Shown here: piece by piece, positions 1 through 11,751 of the stretch
How positions within the stretch are numbered: position 1 is the first letter of the stretch
How the letters are laid out: the number at the start of each line of letters is the position of its first letter
Assembly (NCBI RefSeq): GCF_003387575.1
Contig: NZ_QUAB01000033.1
Coordinates: 103,253 to 167,252, forward strand
DNA from: Microbacterium bovistercoris
Lineage (GTDB): Bacteria > Actinomycetota > Actinomycetes > Actinomycetales > Microbacteriaceae
Reading direction: 5' to 3'
DNA length: 64,000 nt
The notes under the pieces: generated by a model
What the model saw: the letters and a program-made list of their open reading frames with translations, nothing else
Databases searched by the model: none
Told to the model about the DNA's origin: nothing
Translations under genes and position numbers: made by a program

Positions 1-1
1 C

Positions 2-424
2 TACGCCGTCGAGCTCTCCGACGACGCGTATCCCTGGGCGGCACGGAACACCGCGGCCGCCGCGAACCTGACGCTCGCGCACGGCGACCTCTCGACGGCG
101 TTCGAGGAACTGCGCGGCACCGTCGCCGTCGTGATCTCGAATCCCCCTTACGTTCCCGACGACGCGATCCCGCGCGACCCCGAGGTGCGGCTGTTCGACC
201 CTGCGCAGGCGCTCTACGGTGGCCCGGACGGACTCGACGTCGTGCGGGTGATCAGCAGGCGTGCCCTCGAGCTGCTGCGCCCCGGGGGCGTTCTGGTGCT
301 CGAGCACGGCGAGCTGCAGGGCGAGGCGATCCGCGGCATCCTCGGCGCCGACGGATGGCGGGGAGCGGCGACGCACCAGGACCTCACCCGGCGCGACCGC
401 GCGACCACGGCGCTGCGGTCGTGA
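2..424 (+). CDS. prmC: Peptide chain release factor N5-glutamine methyltransferase, C-terminal part (cut by window edge)
   Basis: PrmC/HemK methylates the glutamine of the GGQ motif in release factors RF1 and RF2, using S-adenosylmethionine in the cytosol. Only the C-terminal 140 or so residues are present. The reading frame is open from base 2 with no start in the window. The family signature NPPY, which binds the target glutamine, is visible at bases 140-151. It is followed by the typical YGGPDGLD segment and a closing VVLEHGE-like strand. In actinobacteria prmC commonly sits directly upstream of the sua5/tsaC gene, as here. The stop is TGA at 422-424. The N-terminal helical domain and SAM-binding loop lie outside the window. 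Confidence 0.93.
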   Translation, partial: YAVELSDDAYPWAARNTAAAANLTLAHGDLSTAFEELRGTVAVVISNPPYVPDDAIPRDPEVRLFDPAQALYGGPDGLDVVRVISRRALELLRPGGVLVLEHGELQGEAIRGILGADGWRGAATHQDLTRRDRATTALRS

Positions 425-478
425 CGCGCCGCCAGCGGATCGGCACCGGTTCGACAGGTTCAGCCGCCCGCGCCCGCG

Positions 479-484
479 TAGACT
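479..484 (+). promoter_or_regulatory. Candidate -10 box (TAGACT) for the tsaC/sua5 gene
   Basis: TAGACT lies 9 nt before the ATG at 494, so the predicted transcript would have a leader of only a few bases. No Shine-Dalgarno sequence precedes this ATG, which fits a near-leaderless mRNA. No convincing -35 is visible. Confidence 0.45.
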
Positions 485-493
485 GAGGCCGCC

Positions 494-1264
494 ATGTCTA
501 CCGTCTTCGATTGCAGCGATGAGGCCGACCTCCTCGCCGGTATGCGCCACGCCCGTCAGGCCATCGCCAGGGGCGAGCTCGTCGTCCTTCCCACCGACAC
601 CGTGTACGGCGTCGCCGCAGATGCGTTCTCGCCTGCTGCGGTAAGCCGCCTGCTCGCCGCCAAGGGTCGCGGGCGCGACATGCCGCCGCCCGTGCTCGTC
701 GCAGGGCAGGCGGCCCTCGCAGCACTGGTGGAGAGCATCCCCGCGCCCGTGCAGCAGCTCGTCGACGAGTTCTGGCCGGGCGGTCTGACGATCATCCTGC
801 CTGCTCAGCCGTCCCTCGCCTGGGATCTCGGCGACACGCTCGGCACCGTCGCCGTGCGGATGCCGGATCGCCGGATCGCCCTCGAGCTCCTCGAGGAGAC
901 CGGCCCTCTGGCCGTCTCGAGCGCCAACCTCACCGGCAAGGACGTCGCGACCTCGGCCGCCGACGCTCAGGAGATGCTCGGCGACAGCGTGTCGGTGTAT
1001 CTCGACGGCGGGCTCAGCGAGGACGGCGTCGCATCGACGATCGTCGACTGCACCTCGCTCGCCGACCCGGCCGCCGAGGAGCCGCGCGTGCGCATCCTGC
1101 GGCAGGGTGCGATCAGCCGCGAGCAGCTCGAAGCTGTGCTCGGCGACCTGCTCGAGCCCGAGACGCCGCCGGCGGCGACGCGGCCGGAAACGGCTGCTGA
1201 GGACGCTGGGGGAGCGCAGGAGGAGGACGCCGACGGACCTGCTGCTCCGGACGGCCCCGCGTGA
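494..1264 (+). CDS. tsaC: L-threonylcarbamoyladenylate synthase (TsaC/Sua5/YrdC family)
   Basis: It makes threonylcarbamoyl-AMP from threonine, bicarbonate and ATP, the first step of t6A37 tRNA modification. The 256-residue protein shows the YrdC-fold signatures PTDTVYG (near residue 33), the KGRGRDMPPPVLV segment and SSANLTG. After about residue 210 it continues into a low-complexity Ala/Glu/Pro/Asp tail that is not a full Sua5 domain, so it is a TsaC with an unusual tail rather than a clear two-domain Sua5. The ATG is preceded by a -10-like TAGACT. Its TGA overlaps the next gene's GTG by 4 bases (GTGA), indicating translational coupling. The same gene order is known in mycobacteria. Confidence 0.93.
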   Translation: MSTVFDCSDEADLLAGMRHARQAIARGELVVLPTDTVYGVAADAFSPAAVSRLLAAKGRGRDMPPPVLVAGQAALAALVESIPAPVQQLVDEFWPGGLTIILPAQPSLAWDLGDTLGTVAVRMPDRRIALELLEETGPLAVSSANLTGKDVATSAADAQEMLGDSVSVYLDGGLSEDGVASTIVDCTSLADPAAEEPRVRILRQGAISREQLEAVLGDLLEPETPPAATRPETAAEDAGGAQEEDADGPAAPDGPA

Positions 1265-2406
1265 AGCAGTACCTCTTCACGGTCATCCTGACCGCGGCGG
1301 TCACCTTCGCGCTCTCCTGGGCGGTGTGGAAGCTGAGCCTGAAGTACAAGCTCTATCCCGGCATCCGCGACCGGGACGTGCACACCACACCGACGCCGCG
1401 TCTCGGCGGAGTCGCGATCTTCTTCGGCATCGTGACGGCCATCGCCGCCTCGGCGGCCAACCCGTTCTTCGACATCATGTGGGTGCCGCCGAGCACCATG
1501 TGGTCGGTGCTCGGCGCGACGGCGCTGATCGCGCTGGTCGGTGTGCTCGACGACCTGTGGGACCTGGACTGGTTCATCAAGCTGGGCGTGCAGTTCCTCG
1601 CCGCCGGCATCATCACCGTCGGCGGCGGACTGCAGATCCTCTCGCTCCCGTTCGACGAGATGATCCTCGTCTCCAGCTGGGTCAGCATCGGGGTCACGAT
1701 GTTCGCGCTGGTCGTGGTGATGAACGCGGTGAACTTCATCGACGGCCTGGACGGCCTGGTCGCGGGCGTCTGCCTGATCGCGAACGGCGTCTTCTTCATC
1801 TACGCTTACACCCTCACCCGCGACTCCGGCGCGTCCAGCTACTTCAACCTCGCGACCTTCCTGGCCGCCGTGCTGATCGGCGCCTGCCTGGGCTTCCTGC
1901 CGCTGAACTGGAGCCCGGCCAAACTGTTCATGGGCGATTCCGGTGCGCTGGTGATCGGACTGCTGATGGCCACCTCGGCGGTCGCCCTCACCGGGCAGAT
2001 GCCCTCGAACGCCTTCGACCCCGAGCAGTTCGGCCGCTCCCAGCTGCTCGGTGCGTTCATCCCGATCCTGCTGCCCGTGGTGATCGTCATGCTGCCGCTG
2101 CTGGACTTCGGTCTCGCCGTCTTCCGCCGCATGCGCGCAGGCAAGTCGCCGTTCTCGCCGGATCGCCTGCACCTGCACCACCGGATGCTCGACCTCGGCC
2201 ACCGCGACCGTGATGCCGTGCTGATCTTCTACGCATGGACCGCGGTGATCTCGATCGCGGTGCTGCTGATGTACATCGCCACGCGTGAGGACTGGCCGGG
2301 CGGCTACCTCGTCGGCGTCGCCTTCGGCGTGATCGGCATCATCGCCTGCCTCGCGGTCACGCTCAATCCGTCCCGACCGAAGCCCCGAACACCGGAGAAG
2401 TCATGA
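1261..2406 (+). CDS. wecA: Polyprenyl-phosphate N-acetyl-hexosamine-1-phosphate transferase (WecA/Rfe/TagO family)
   Basis: An integral membrane enzyme that moves GlcNAc-1-phosphate (or a similar sugar) from a UDP-sugar onto decaprenyl/undecaprenyl phosphate, starting wall-glycopolymer or linkage-unit synthesis. The 381 residues form about ten or eleven membrane segments. Family motifs are PTPRLGGVAIF near residue 42, the metal/substrate-binding LDDLWDLDW, NFIDGLDGL, MGDSGAL and the late HLHHRMLDLGH loop characteristic of this family. It starts with GTG inside the stop of tsaC and ends in an ATGA overlap with the AtpI-like gene. Three genes are thus chained by 4-base overlaps just before the ATP synthase operon. 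The sugar specificity cannot be read from the sequence. Confidence 0.92.
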   Translation: MKQYLFTVILTAAVTFALSWAVWKLSLKYKLYPGIRDRDVHTTPTPRLGGVAIFFGIVTAIAASAANPFFDIMWVPPSTMWSVLGATALIALVGVLDDLWDLDWFIKLGVQFLAAGIITVGGGLQILSLPFDEMILVSSWVSIGVTMFALVVVMNAVNFIDGLDGLVAGVCLIANGVFFIYAYTLTRDSGASSYFNLATFLAAVLIGACLGFLPLNWSPAKLFMGDSGALVIGLLMATSAVALTGQMPSNAFDPEQFGRSQLLGAFIPILLPVVIVMLPLLDFGLAVFRRMRAGKSPFSPDRLHLHHRMLDLGHRDRDAVLIFYAWTAVISIAVLLMYIATREDWPGGYLVGVAFGVIGIIACLAVTLNPSRPKPRTPEKS

Positions 2407-2873
2407 ACACCCCTGCCAGGCCGACCAGCACCCCGCTGCTGCGCCGAACCCTGATCCTCAGCGCCATCGCGACCGGCGTCCTCGCCGTCGCCGGGGCCCT
2501 CATCGGCTGGGCGGTGGCCGGGCAGTCGGGCCTGATCAGCGCGCTCGTGGGCGTGCTGCTGGCGGCGGTGTTCCTCGCCATCACGGCGATCAGCATCCTG
2601 ATCGCGAATCACTGGTACGGCGACGACCTCTACGTCCCGATCTTCTTCGGCGCCGTGCTCGGCGGCTGGCTGCTGAAGTTCGTGATCTTCCTGGTCGTGC
2701 TCGCCACGCTGCGCGGAGCGCCGTGGGTCCAGCCCCAGGTGTTCTTCTTCGCGATCCTGGCGGGCATCGTCGTGACGCTCATCATCGACGTCGTGGTGAT
2801 GCTGCGCACGAGGATGCCGAACGTCAGCGATGTCGAGCTCCCGGAATCCACCGAGGACCCCGCGGATTCGTGA
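2403..2873 (+). CDS. atpI: AtpI-like small membrane protein upstream of ATP synthase
   Basis: A 156-residue protein with four clear hydrophobic segments (about residues 15-38, 43-67, 77-103 and 113-135) and a short acidic cytosolic tail. Its place between wecA and atpB is that of the ATP synthase protein I/AtpI-like gene of actinobacteria, which is thought to help assemble the c-ring or handle ions. Sequence conservation in this group is weak, so the name rests mainly on position and topology. The ATG overlaps the stop of wecA by four bases. Confidence 0.75.
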   Translation: MNTPARPTSTPLLRRTLILSAIATGVLAVAGALIGWAVAGQSGLISALVGVLLAAVFLAITAISILIANHWYGDDLYVPIFFGAVLGGWLLKFVIFLVVLATLRGAPWVQPQVFFFAILAGIVVTLIIDVVVMLRTRMPNVSDVELPESTEDPADS

Positions 2874-2891
2874 GCAGGCGCACAAGTTTGC

Positions 2892-2897
2892 TAGGCT
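2892..2897 (+). promoter_or_regulatory. Candidate -10 box (TAGGCT) for the atp operon
   Basis: TAGGCT in the 145-base gap before atpB is identical to the -10 box found before five other genes in this window. Here no start codon follows at 6 nt, so the transcript would carry a leader of roughly 115 bases before atpB. The -35 region is not obvious. Confidence 0.4.
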
Positions 2898-3018
2898 GTA
2901 GAAGTCCCCGCTGAGAGATTGCTGAACCGGCTTGTGCCTCGGCGTGATCGCGGGTGACGATCATCCGTCCCCCTTCGCACCGATTCCGATCGGCGCAGAC
3001 GAAGCTGGAGCCGCAACG

Positions 3019-3825
3019 TTGACTCAAGCCGTGACTCTCATCGCAGCAGCCGCTGAGGATCCGACGTTCCATCCGCCGTCGATCTGGGAGTTCTTCCCGC
3101 CGGTTCTGCTGTTCGAAGGCACGCCGTTCGCGATCACGCGGATCAACCTCGCACAGATCCTCGCCACTGTCGTCCTGGTCGTGCTGTTCCTCATCGGAAC
3201 CCGTCGCCTGAAGATGGTCCCCGGCCGCTTCCAGAGCATCATCGAGATGGGCTTCGGTTTCGTGCGCAACAACATCGCGCACGACCTGCTCGGCCGCAAG
3301 GACGGGGATCGCTTCCTCCCGATCCTGATGACGATGTTCTTCATGATCCTGTTCATGAACATCACGGGAATCATCCCCGGGATCAACATCGCGGGAACCT
3401 CCGTGATCGCCGTGCCGCTGCTGCTGGCGCTGGTGTCCTACGTGACGTTCATCTACGCAGGTGTGAAGAAGAGCCCCAAGGGCTTCGTCAAGGCCTCGCT
3501 GTTCCCGTCGGGCATCCCGATCGCCCTGCAGTGGTTCGTCGCCATCCTCGAGTTCATCTCGACGTTCATCATCCGGCCCGTCACGCTGACGCTGCGACTG
3601 CTGATGAACATGATGGTCGGCCACCTCATGCTGGTGCTGCTGTTCTCGGCGACCCAGTTCTTCATCTTCGGACTCGGCGGCTTCTGGTCGGCACTCGGTG
3701 TCGCAACCGGCGCCTTCGGGCTCGCCTTCACCCTGTTCGAGATCCTGGTGGCTGTCCTCCAGGCCTACATCTTCGCCGTCCTGACCGCGGTCTACATCCA
3801 GCTCGCGGTCGCTGAAGAGCACTAA
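3019..3825 (+). CDS. atpB: F1Fo ATP synthase subunit a
   Basis: Subunit a forms the proton half-channels beside the c-ring. The frame is open upstream to a TTG at 2932, but I place the start at TTG 3019 because GGAG at 3007-3010 lies 8 nt upstream. This gives a 268-residue protein beginning TQAVTLI. A GTG at 3031 is the alternative and has no nearby ribosome site. The protein has five to six membrane spans. The family hallmark is the LRLLMNMMVGH stretch, whose arginine faces the c-ring carboxylate, and a second conserved segment runs AYIFAVLTAVYIQLA. It is the first gene of an eight-gene operon in the standard order a-c-b-delta-alpha-gamma-beta-epsilon. Confidence 0.95.
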   Translation: MTQAVTLIAAAAEDPTFHPPSIWEFFPPVLLFEGTPFAITRINLAQILATVVLVVLFLIGTRRLKMVPGRFQSIIEMGFGFVRNNIAHDLLGRKDGDRFLPILMTMFFMILFMNITGIIPGINIAGTSVIAVPLLLALVSYVTFIYAGVKKSPKGFVKASLFPSGIPIALQWFVAILEFISTFIIRPVTLTLRLLMNMMVGHLMLVLLFSATQFFIFGLGGFWSALGVATGAFGLAFTLFEILVAVLQAYIFAVLTAVYIQLAVAEEH

Positions 3826-4107
<282 letters not shown>

Positions 4108-4135
4108 TCCGACACCTCACACGTAAGGAGACAGG

Positions 4136-4684
4136 ATGCTGAGCACTCTTGTCACTGCGGCGGAGGAAGCAACTCCCAGTCCGCTGCTGCCGGCGACCTA
4201 CGACATCTTCTGGTCGGCGATCTGCTTCGTCATCATCCTCGTGGTGTTCTGGAAGGTCGCCATCCCGAAGCTGACGAAGATGCTCGACGAGCGCTCCGAA
4301 GCGATCGAGGGCAACATCGCCAAGGCTGACGAGGCGCAGAAGCAGGCCGAGGCAGCGCTGGAGGAGTACACCCGCCAGCTCGCCGAGGCCCGCACTGAGG
4401 CCGGGACGATCCGCGACGCCGCCCGCGAGGACGGCAAGAAGATCGTCGCCGAGGCCAAGGAGACCGCATCCGCTGAAGCCGCTCGCATCACCGCCGCGGC
4501 GCACTCCCAGATCGAGGCCGAGCGCCAGAGCGCGTTCGTCTCCCTCCGTAGCGAGGTCGGCACTCTCGCGATCGACCTCGCCGGTGGCGTGGTCGGCGAG
4601 TCGCTGTCCGACGACAAGCGCGCTGCGGCAGTGGTCGACCGCTTCCTGGCCGACCTCGAGGCCTCTGAGACGGCGGCCAAGTAA
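4136..4684 (+). CDS. atpF: F1Fo ATP synthase subunit b
   Basis: The peripheral stalk subunit that ties the F1 head to the membrane. The 182 residues comprise a short N-terminus, one membrane helix (about residues 23-43, IFWSAICFVIILVVFWKVAI) and a long charged Ala/Glu/Lys helix that dimerises as a coiled coil. It is preceded by AAGGAGACAGG. Its TAA shares one base with the ATG of atpH (TAATG), so the two stalk subunits are translationally coupled. Unlike mycobacteria, b and delta are separate genes here. Confidence 0.96.
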   Translation: MLSTLVTAAEEATPSPLLPATYDIFWSAICFVIILVVFWKVAIPKLTKMLDERSEAIEGNIAKADEAQKQAEAALEEYTRQLAEARTEAGTIRDAAREDGKKIVAEAKETASAEAARITAAAHSQIEAERQSAFVSLRSEVGTLAIDLAGGVVGESLSDDKRAAAVVDRFLADLEASETAAK

Positions 4685-5472
4685 TGGGCAGCGCGACCAC
4701 TCAGGCGCTCGAGACCACCGCGAATGCTCTGGCCGGCGCGACCGGGATCACCGTGGACGTCGCCGGCGAGCTCTTCGCCGTCGCACGTCTGATCAGTGAT
4801 TCCGTTCAGCTGAGCGGCGCGCTCGCCGACCCGTCGGTTCCGGCCGAGGCCCGCGCGAAGGTCGCGGCGGACGTCTTCGCTCAGGCTTCCGAGCCCACGC
4901 GCGAGGTGCTCCGCGTTGCGGTCTCGCAGCGCTGGTCCTCGGCCTCCGACCTGGTGGACGGCATCGAGGAGCTGGCGGTCCGTGCCGCCGCGATCGGCGA
5001 GCCGAACGCGGACCTGTCCGGCGAACTGTTCGCGGTGACGCGAGTCATCGCCGACAACCCGGAGCTCGAACTGGCGCTCGGCAGCCGCCTGGGCGACAGC
5101 AGCGCCAAGGCCGGCCTGGTCGAGCGCGTGCTCGGCGGCAGCACCAGCCAGGCGACCGAGCTGATCGTCTCGTCGCTGGTGCGCCAGCCGCGGGAGCGCC
5201 GCGTGCGCCAGCTGCTGAGCCGCGCCATGAGCATCGTCGCCGCACAGCGCGGCGCGGTGGTGGCCACGGTGCAGACCGCGACACCGCTCTCGGCCGAGCA
5301 GCACACGCGCCTCACCGAGGCGCTGACCCGGCGGTACGGCTCCAACGTGTCGCTGAACGTTGTCGTCGACCCCACTGTGGTGGGGGGCCTGCGCGTGCAG
5401 GTCGCCGACGACGTGATCGACGGCAGCATCTCCGCGCGGCTCGCCGACCTCCGACAGAAGCTCGCGGGCTGA
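4684..5472 (+). CDS. atpH: F1Fo ATP synthase subunit delta
   Basis: Delta sits on top of F1 and connects alpha to the b stalk. At 262 residues it is longer than the roughly 180-residue E. coli protein, which is common in high-GC actinobacteria. The N-terminal part is helical and Ala-rich. The C-terminal family signature runs from the RAMSIV helix to the [22 protein letters not shown] segment, the conserved end of OSCP/delta proteins. The start overlaps the atpF stop by one base. A 50-base gap with AAAGGGAAG precedes atpA. Confidence 0.95.
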   Translation: MGSATTQALETTANALAGATGITVDVAGELFAVARLISDSVQLSGALADPSVPAEARAKVAADVFAQASEPTREVLRVAVSQRWSSASDLVDGIEELAVRAAAIGEPNADLSGELFAVTRVIADNPELELALGSRLGDSSAKAGLVERVLGGSTSQATELIVSSLVRQPRERRVRQLLSRAMSIVAAQRGAVVATVQTATPLSAEQHTRLTEALTRRYGSNVSLNVVVDPTVVGGLRVQVADDVIDGSISARLADLRQKLAG

Positions 5473-5522
5473 CTCAAGACTTTGCGCGGGCTGACCGCGC
5501 CACCAGATACAAAGGGAAGACA

Positions 5523-7163
<1,641 letters not shown>

Positions 7164-7183
7164 CGCGCGGGAGATAGGCACTC

Positions 7184-9557
<2,374 letters not shown>

Positions 9558-9559
9558 TC

Positions 9560-9820
9560 ATGGCTCTGAAGGTCAATCTCGTCTCCGCCGAGGCGGAGAT
9601 CTGGTCGGGCGAGGCCAGTCTCGTCGTCGCCAAGACCGTCGAGGGCGAGATGGGCATCATGGCCGGGCACGAGCCGGTCCTCGCGATCCTCGCCAAGGGC
9701 GAGGTGCGCATCACCGGGCTCGACGGCACGAAGGTGCTCGCCAACGCGCAGGACGGGTTCCTGTCGATGGAGAGCGACGAGGTCACGATCGTGGCCGGAC
9801 ACGCCGCGCTGATCGCCTGA
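9560..9820 (+). CDS. atpC: F1Fo ATP synthase subunit epsilon, short form lacking the C-terminal helices
   Basis: Epsilon belongs to the rotor. In most bacteria an N-terminal beta-barrel is followed by two C-terminal helices that can extend and inhibit ATP hydrolysis. Here the protein is only 86 residues and stops right after the barrel (ending AGHAALIA). The sequence covers the conserved barrel parts LVSAEAEIWSGEA, GEMGIMAGHEPVL and the FLSMESDEVTIVA strand. There is no frameshifted remainder: the bases after the stop form the operon terminator hairpin at 9832. The ATG is two bases after the atpD stop, with AAGGAGAA upstream inside atpD. The short form is probably natural in this lineage. Confidence 0.93.
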   Translation: MALKVNLVSAEAEIWSGEASLVVAKTVEGEMGIMAGHEPVLAILAKGEVRITGLDGTKVLANAQDGFLSMESDEVTIVAGHAALIA

Positions 9821-9831
9821 CATCCGTATCC

Positions 9832-9876
9832 ACGACTCCGCCCCGGTTCCCGCTCAGGGTTCCGGGGCGGAGTCGT
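9832..9876 (+). terminator. Hairpin terminator of the atp operon
   Basis: A perfect 15-base inverted repeat (9832-9846 and 9862-9876, GC-rich) with a 15-base loop lies 11 bases after the atpC stop. There is no U-tract, as is usual for actinobacterial hairpins. It ends 19 bases before yaaA. Confidence 0.75.
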
Positions 9877-9895
9877 CTGCGCCCGAGGAGAACGC

Positions 9896-10633
9896 ATGAG
9901 GATCCTGCTGCCACCGTCCGAGACGAAGCGGCCCGGCGGTTCGGGCGCAGCGCTGGACCTCGGCGCCCTGGCCCTGCCGTCGCTCCGGCCGTCCCGTGAG
10001 GCGACCGTCGATGCGCTCGTCGAGCTCGCTGCGGATGCCCAGGCCGCGCAGCGAGTGCTCAAGCTCAGCGACCGGCAGGCCGGTGACGTCGAGCACAACC
10101 GTGTGCTGCGCACGGCCGCGACCATGCCGGCGATCGACCGGTACACCGGCGTGCTCTACGACGCACTGGATGCCGGGTCGCTCGACGCGCGTTCGCGGCG
10201 CTGGCTGGGCACGCATGTGCTGGTGCACTCCGCGCCGTTCGGTCCGGTCGGCGCGCTGGACCCGATCCCGTCCTACCGGCTCGCCGCGGGCACCGCGCTG
10301 CCCGGCATCCCGCCGATGCGGCGGCACTGGGCAGCTGCGACGAGCGAGGCGCTGGGGGAGGAGCGCTTCGTGCTCGACCTGCGCAGCGAGGCCTATGTGG
10401 CGCTCGGCCCCGTGCCGGACTCCGTGAAGTCGGAGTACGTGCGCGTCGTCACCCCGGCCGGTCGCGCACTGAATCACTTCAACAAGAAGTCCAAGGGCGA
10501 ACTCGTTCGTCTGCTCGCGCTGTCGCGTCCGCGCATCGGCAACAGCTCTGCACTGCTGCGGTGGGCCGATGGGAACGGAATCGTGTTCCGGCGCACAGAG
10601 CCAGGGATCCTGGAACTCGTCGTCGACGAATGA
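9896..10633 (+). CDS. yaaA: YaaA family peroxide-stress protein (DUF328)
   Basis: YaaA proteins lower free intracellular iron and limit oxidative DNA damage during peroxide stress; the E. coli protein binds DNA. The 245-residue sequence opens with the family signature MRILLPPSETK. It contains the conserved YTGVLYDALDAGSL segment and the late NHFNKKSKGELVRLL motif. Its length is close to that of the E. coli protein. The ATG has CGAGGAGAA upstream. It stands alone between the atp terminator and the DUF5684 gene, so it is probably monocistronic. Oxidative-stress regulation is not visible in the short upstream region. Confidence 0.88.
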   Translation: MRILLPPSETKRPGGSGAALDLGALALPSLRPSREATVDALVELAADAQAAQRVLKLSDRQAGDVEHNRVLRTAATMPAIDRYTGVLYDALDAGSLDARSRRWLGTHVLVHSAPFGPVGALDPIPSYRLAAGTALPGIPPMRRHWAAATSEALGEERFVLDLRSEAYVALGPVPDSVKSEYVRVVTPAGRALNHFNKKSKGELVRLLALSRPRIGNSSALLRWADGNGIVFRRTEPGILELVVDE

Positions 10634-10685
10634 CGGTCGTCGTGACCCGCCGTCATGGTCATTGCCGGGGCGCGCGACGCGCCGA

Positions 10686-10691
10686 TAGCAT
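10686..10691 (+). promoter_or_regulatory. Candidate -10 box (TAGCAT) upstream of the DUF5684 gene
   Basis: TAGCAT lies 69 bases before the ATG at 10761. Immediately after the predicted start site there is an 8-base inverted repeat (10699-10706 and 10709-10716, GCGAAGCG/CGCTTCGC), so the transcript would begin with a small hairpin. The gene itself has a normal ribosome site. Confidence 0.35.
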
Positions 10692-10760
10692 GACCTGTGC
10701 GAAGCGGGCGCTTCGCGGCGGGTGACATTCGCCCCAGACGACCAAGGAGATTCGATCCTC

Positions 10761-11669
10761 ATGGGCTACGACGATTACGGGGTGGTGGACGCAGCGGCAA
10801 CGCTCGTCTCCACGCTGATCGGCCTCATCTTCGCCTTCGGCGGCTACATCCTCTACTCGCTCTTCTACATGAAGATCTTCGAGAAGGCCGGCGTGCAGGG
10901 CAAGTGGCGGGCGTGGGTGCCGGTCTACAACTACATGATCTTCCTCAAGCTCGGCGACCTCAGCCCGTGGCTGGTGCTGTACCTGGTCGGTGCGGGCATC
11001 CTCGGGGCGATCATTCCGATCCTGGGCTGGTTCATCATCCTGCCGCTGGTCGCTCTGGCCGCACGCGTCCTCGGACTGCTGGCCGCGTGGCGCGTCGGCC
11101 TGAAGACGCAGAAGGAAGCCGTCTGGGTCATCCTGTACTTCTTCCTCGACCTCGTCTGGCTCGGCATCGTGGCGTTCGACAAGTCGCGCTGGAACGCGTC
11201 GATCGCGCCCGCAGGCTGGGCGTCGAACGGCTTCCTCGCGGACCGTACGGTGTGGGAAGGCGTGCCCGTGCAGGTCGCTGCGGCGCCGCAGGCGCCCGCC
11301 TACGGTGCGCCGCAGGGCTACGCCCCGCCGGCCCCGGGTGCTCCGGCGCCCGGTGCTCCGGTGCCGCCGCAGGGCTACGCGCCCCCGGCCGCGCCTGCCG
11401 CGGGTGCTCCCGTCCCGCCCGCGTTCAGCACGCCGGACGTTCCCGCAGCGCCGACGACGCCTCCCGCGCCGCCGACGACGCCTCCTGCGCCGCCGGCACC
11501 CCCGGTTCCGCCGGTTCCGCCGGTTCCGCCGACGGATGCGGCACCGGAGCCCGCTCCGCAGTCCGACGCTCCCTCGATCGACTTCGGCGCTCCGGCCGCC
11601 GAGCCGCAGGCGGATGCTCCGGACGCGCCTGCTGCTCCGGAGGGCGACGACAACCGGCCGCCGGCCTGA
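10761..11669 (+). CDS. DUF5684-type membrane protein with long Pro/Ala-rich tail
   Basis: The frame is open from a GTG at 10722, but AAGGAGA at 10744-10750 supports the ATG at 10761, giving 302 residues. The N-terminal half has about four membrane segments. It carries the pattern KIFEKAGVQGKWRAWVPVYN typical of DUF5684 proteins, where the membrane core resembles signal-peptidase-associated proteins of unknown role. From about residue 175 onward the protein is a low-complexity tail of Pro, Ala, Gly and Val (repeats such as APPAPGAP and PPVPPVP), probably disordered. No enzyme motif is visible. A perfect hairpin follows the stop. The function is unknown; a role in envelope organisation is only a guess. 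Confidence 0.8.
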   Translation: MGYDDYGVVDAAATLVSTLIGLIFAFGGYILYSLFYMKIFEKAGVQGKWRAWVPVYNYMIFLKLGDLSPWLVLYLVGAGILGAIIPILGWFIILPLVALAARVLGLLAAWRVGLKTQKEAVWVILYFFLDLVWLGIVAFDKSRWNASIAPAGWASNGFLADRTVWEGVPVQVAAAPQAPAYGAPQGYAPPAPGAPAPGAPVPPQGYAPPAAPAAGAPVPPAFSTPDVPAAPTTPPAPPTTPPAPPAPPVPPVPPVPPTDAAPEPAPQSDAPSIDFGAPAAEPQADAPDAPAAPEGDDNRPPA

Positions 11670-11673
11670 GCCC

Positions 11674-11717
11674 ACGACGAGGGGCTCCCGTTCCTCGGAA
11701 CGGGAGCCCCTCGTCGT
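11674..11717 (+). terminator. Strong hairpin terminator
   Basis: Perfect 20-base inverted repeat (11674-11693 and 11698-11717) with the tetraloop CTCG, five bases after the DUF5684 stop. No U-tract follows. Confidence 0.8.
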
Positions 11718-11738
11718 GTCCGGGGGCGACCGCACCGA

Positions 11739-11744
11739 TAGTGT
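11739..11744 (+). promoter_or_regulatory. Candidate -10 box (TAGTGT) for the aldo/keto reductase
   Basis: TAGTGT ends 7 nt before the ATG at 11752. The transcript would be leaderless or nearly so, although GGGAGA lies in between and could also serve as a ribosome site. Confidence 0.4.
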
Positions 11745-11751
11745 GGGAGAC

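Noticed and set aside
2932..3018. Upstream TTG start for subunit a
   Set aside because: It would add 29 residues unlike the family, in a region that holds the operon leader; TTG 3019 has a properly spaced GGAG.
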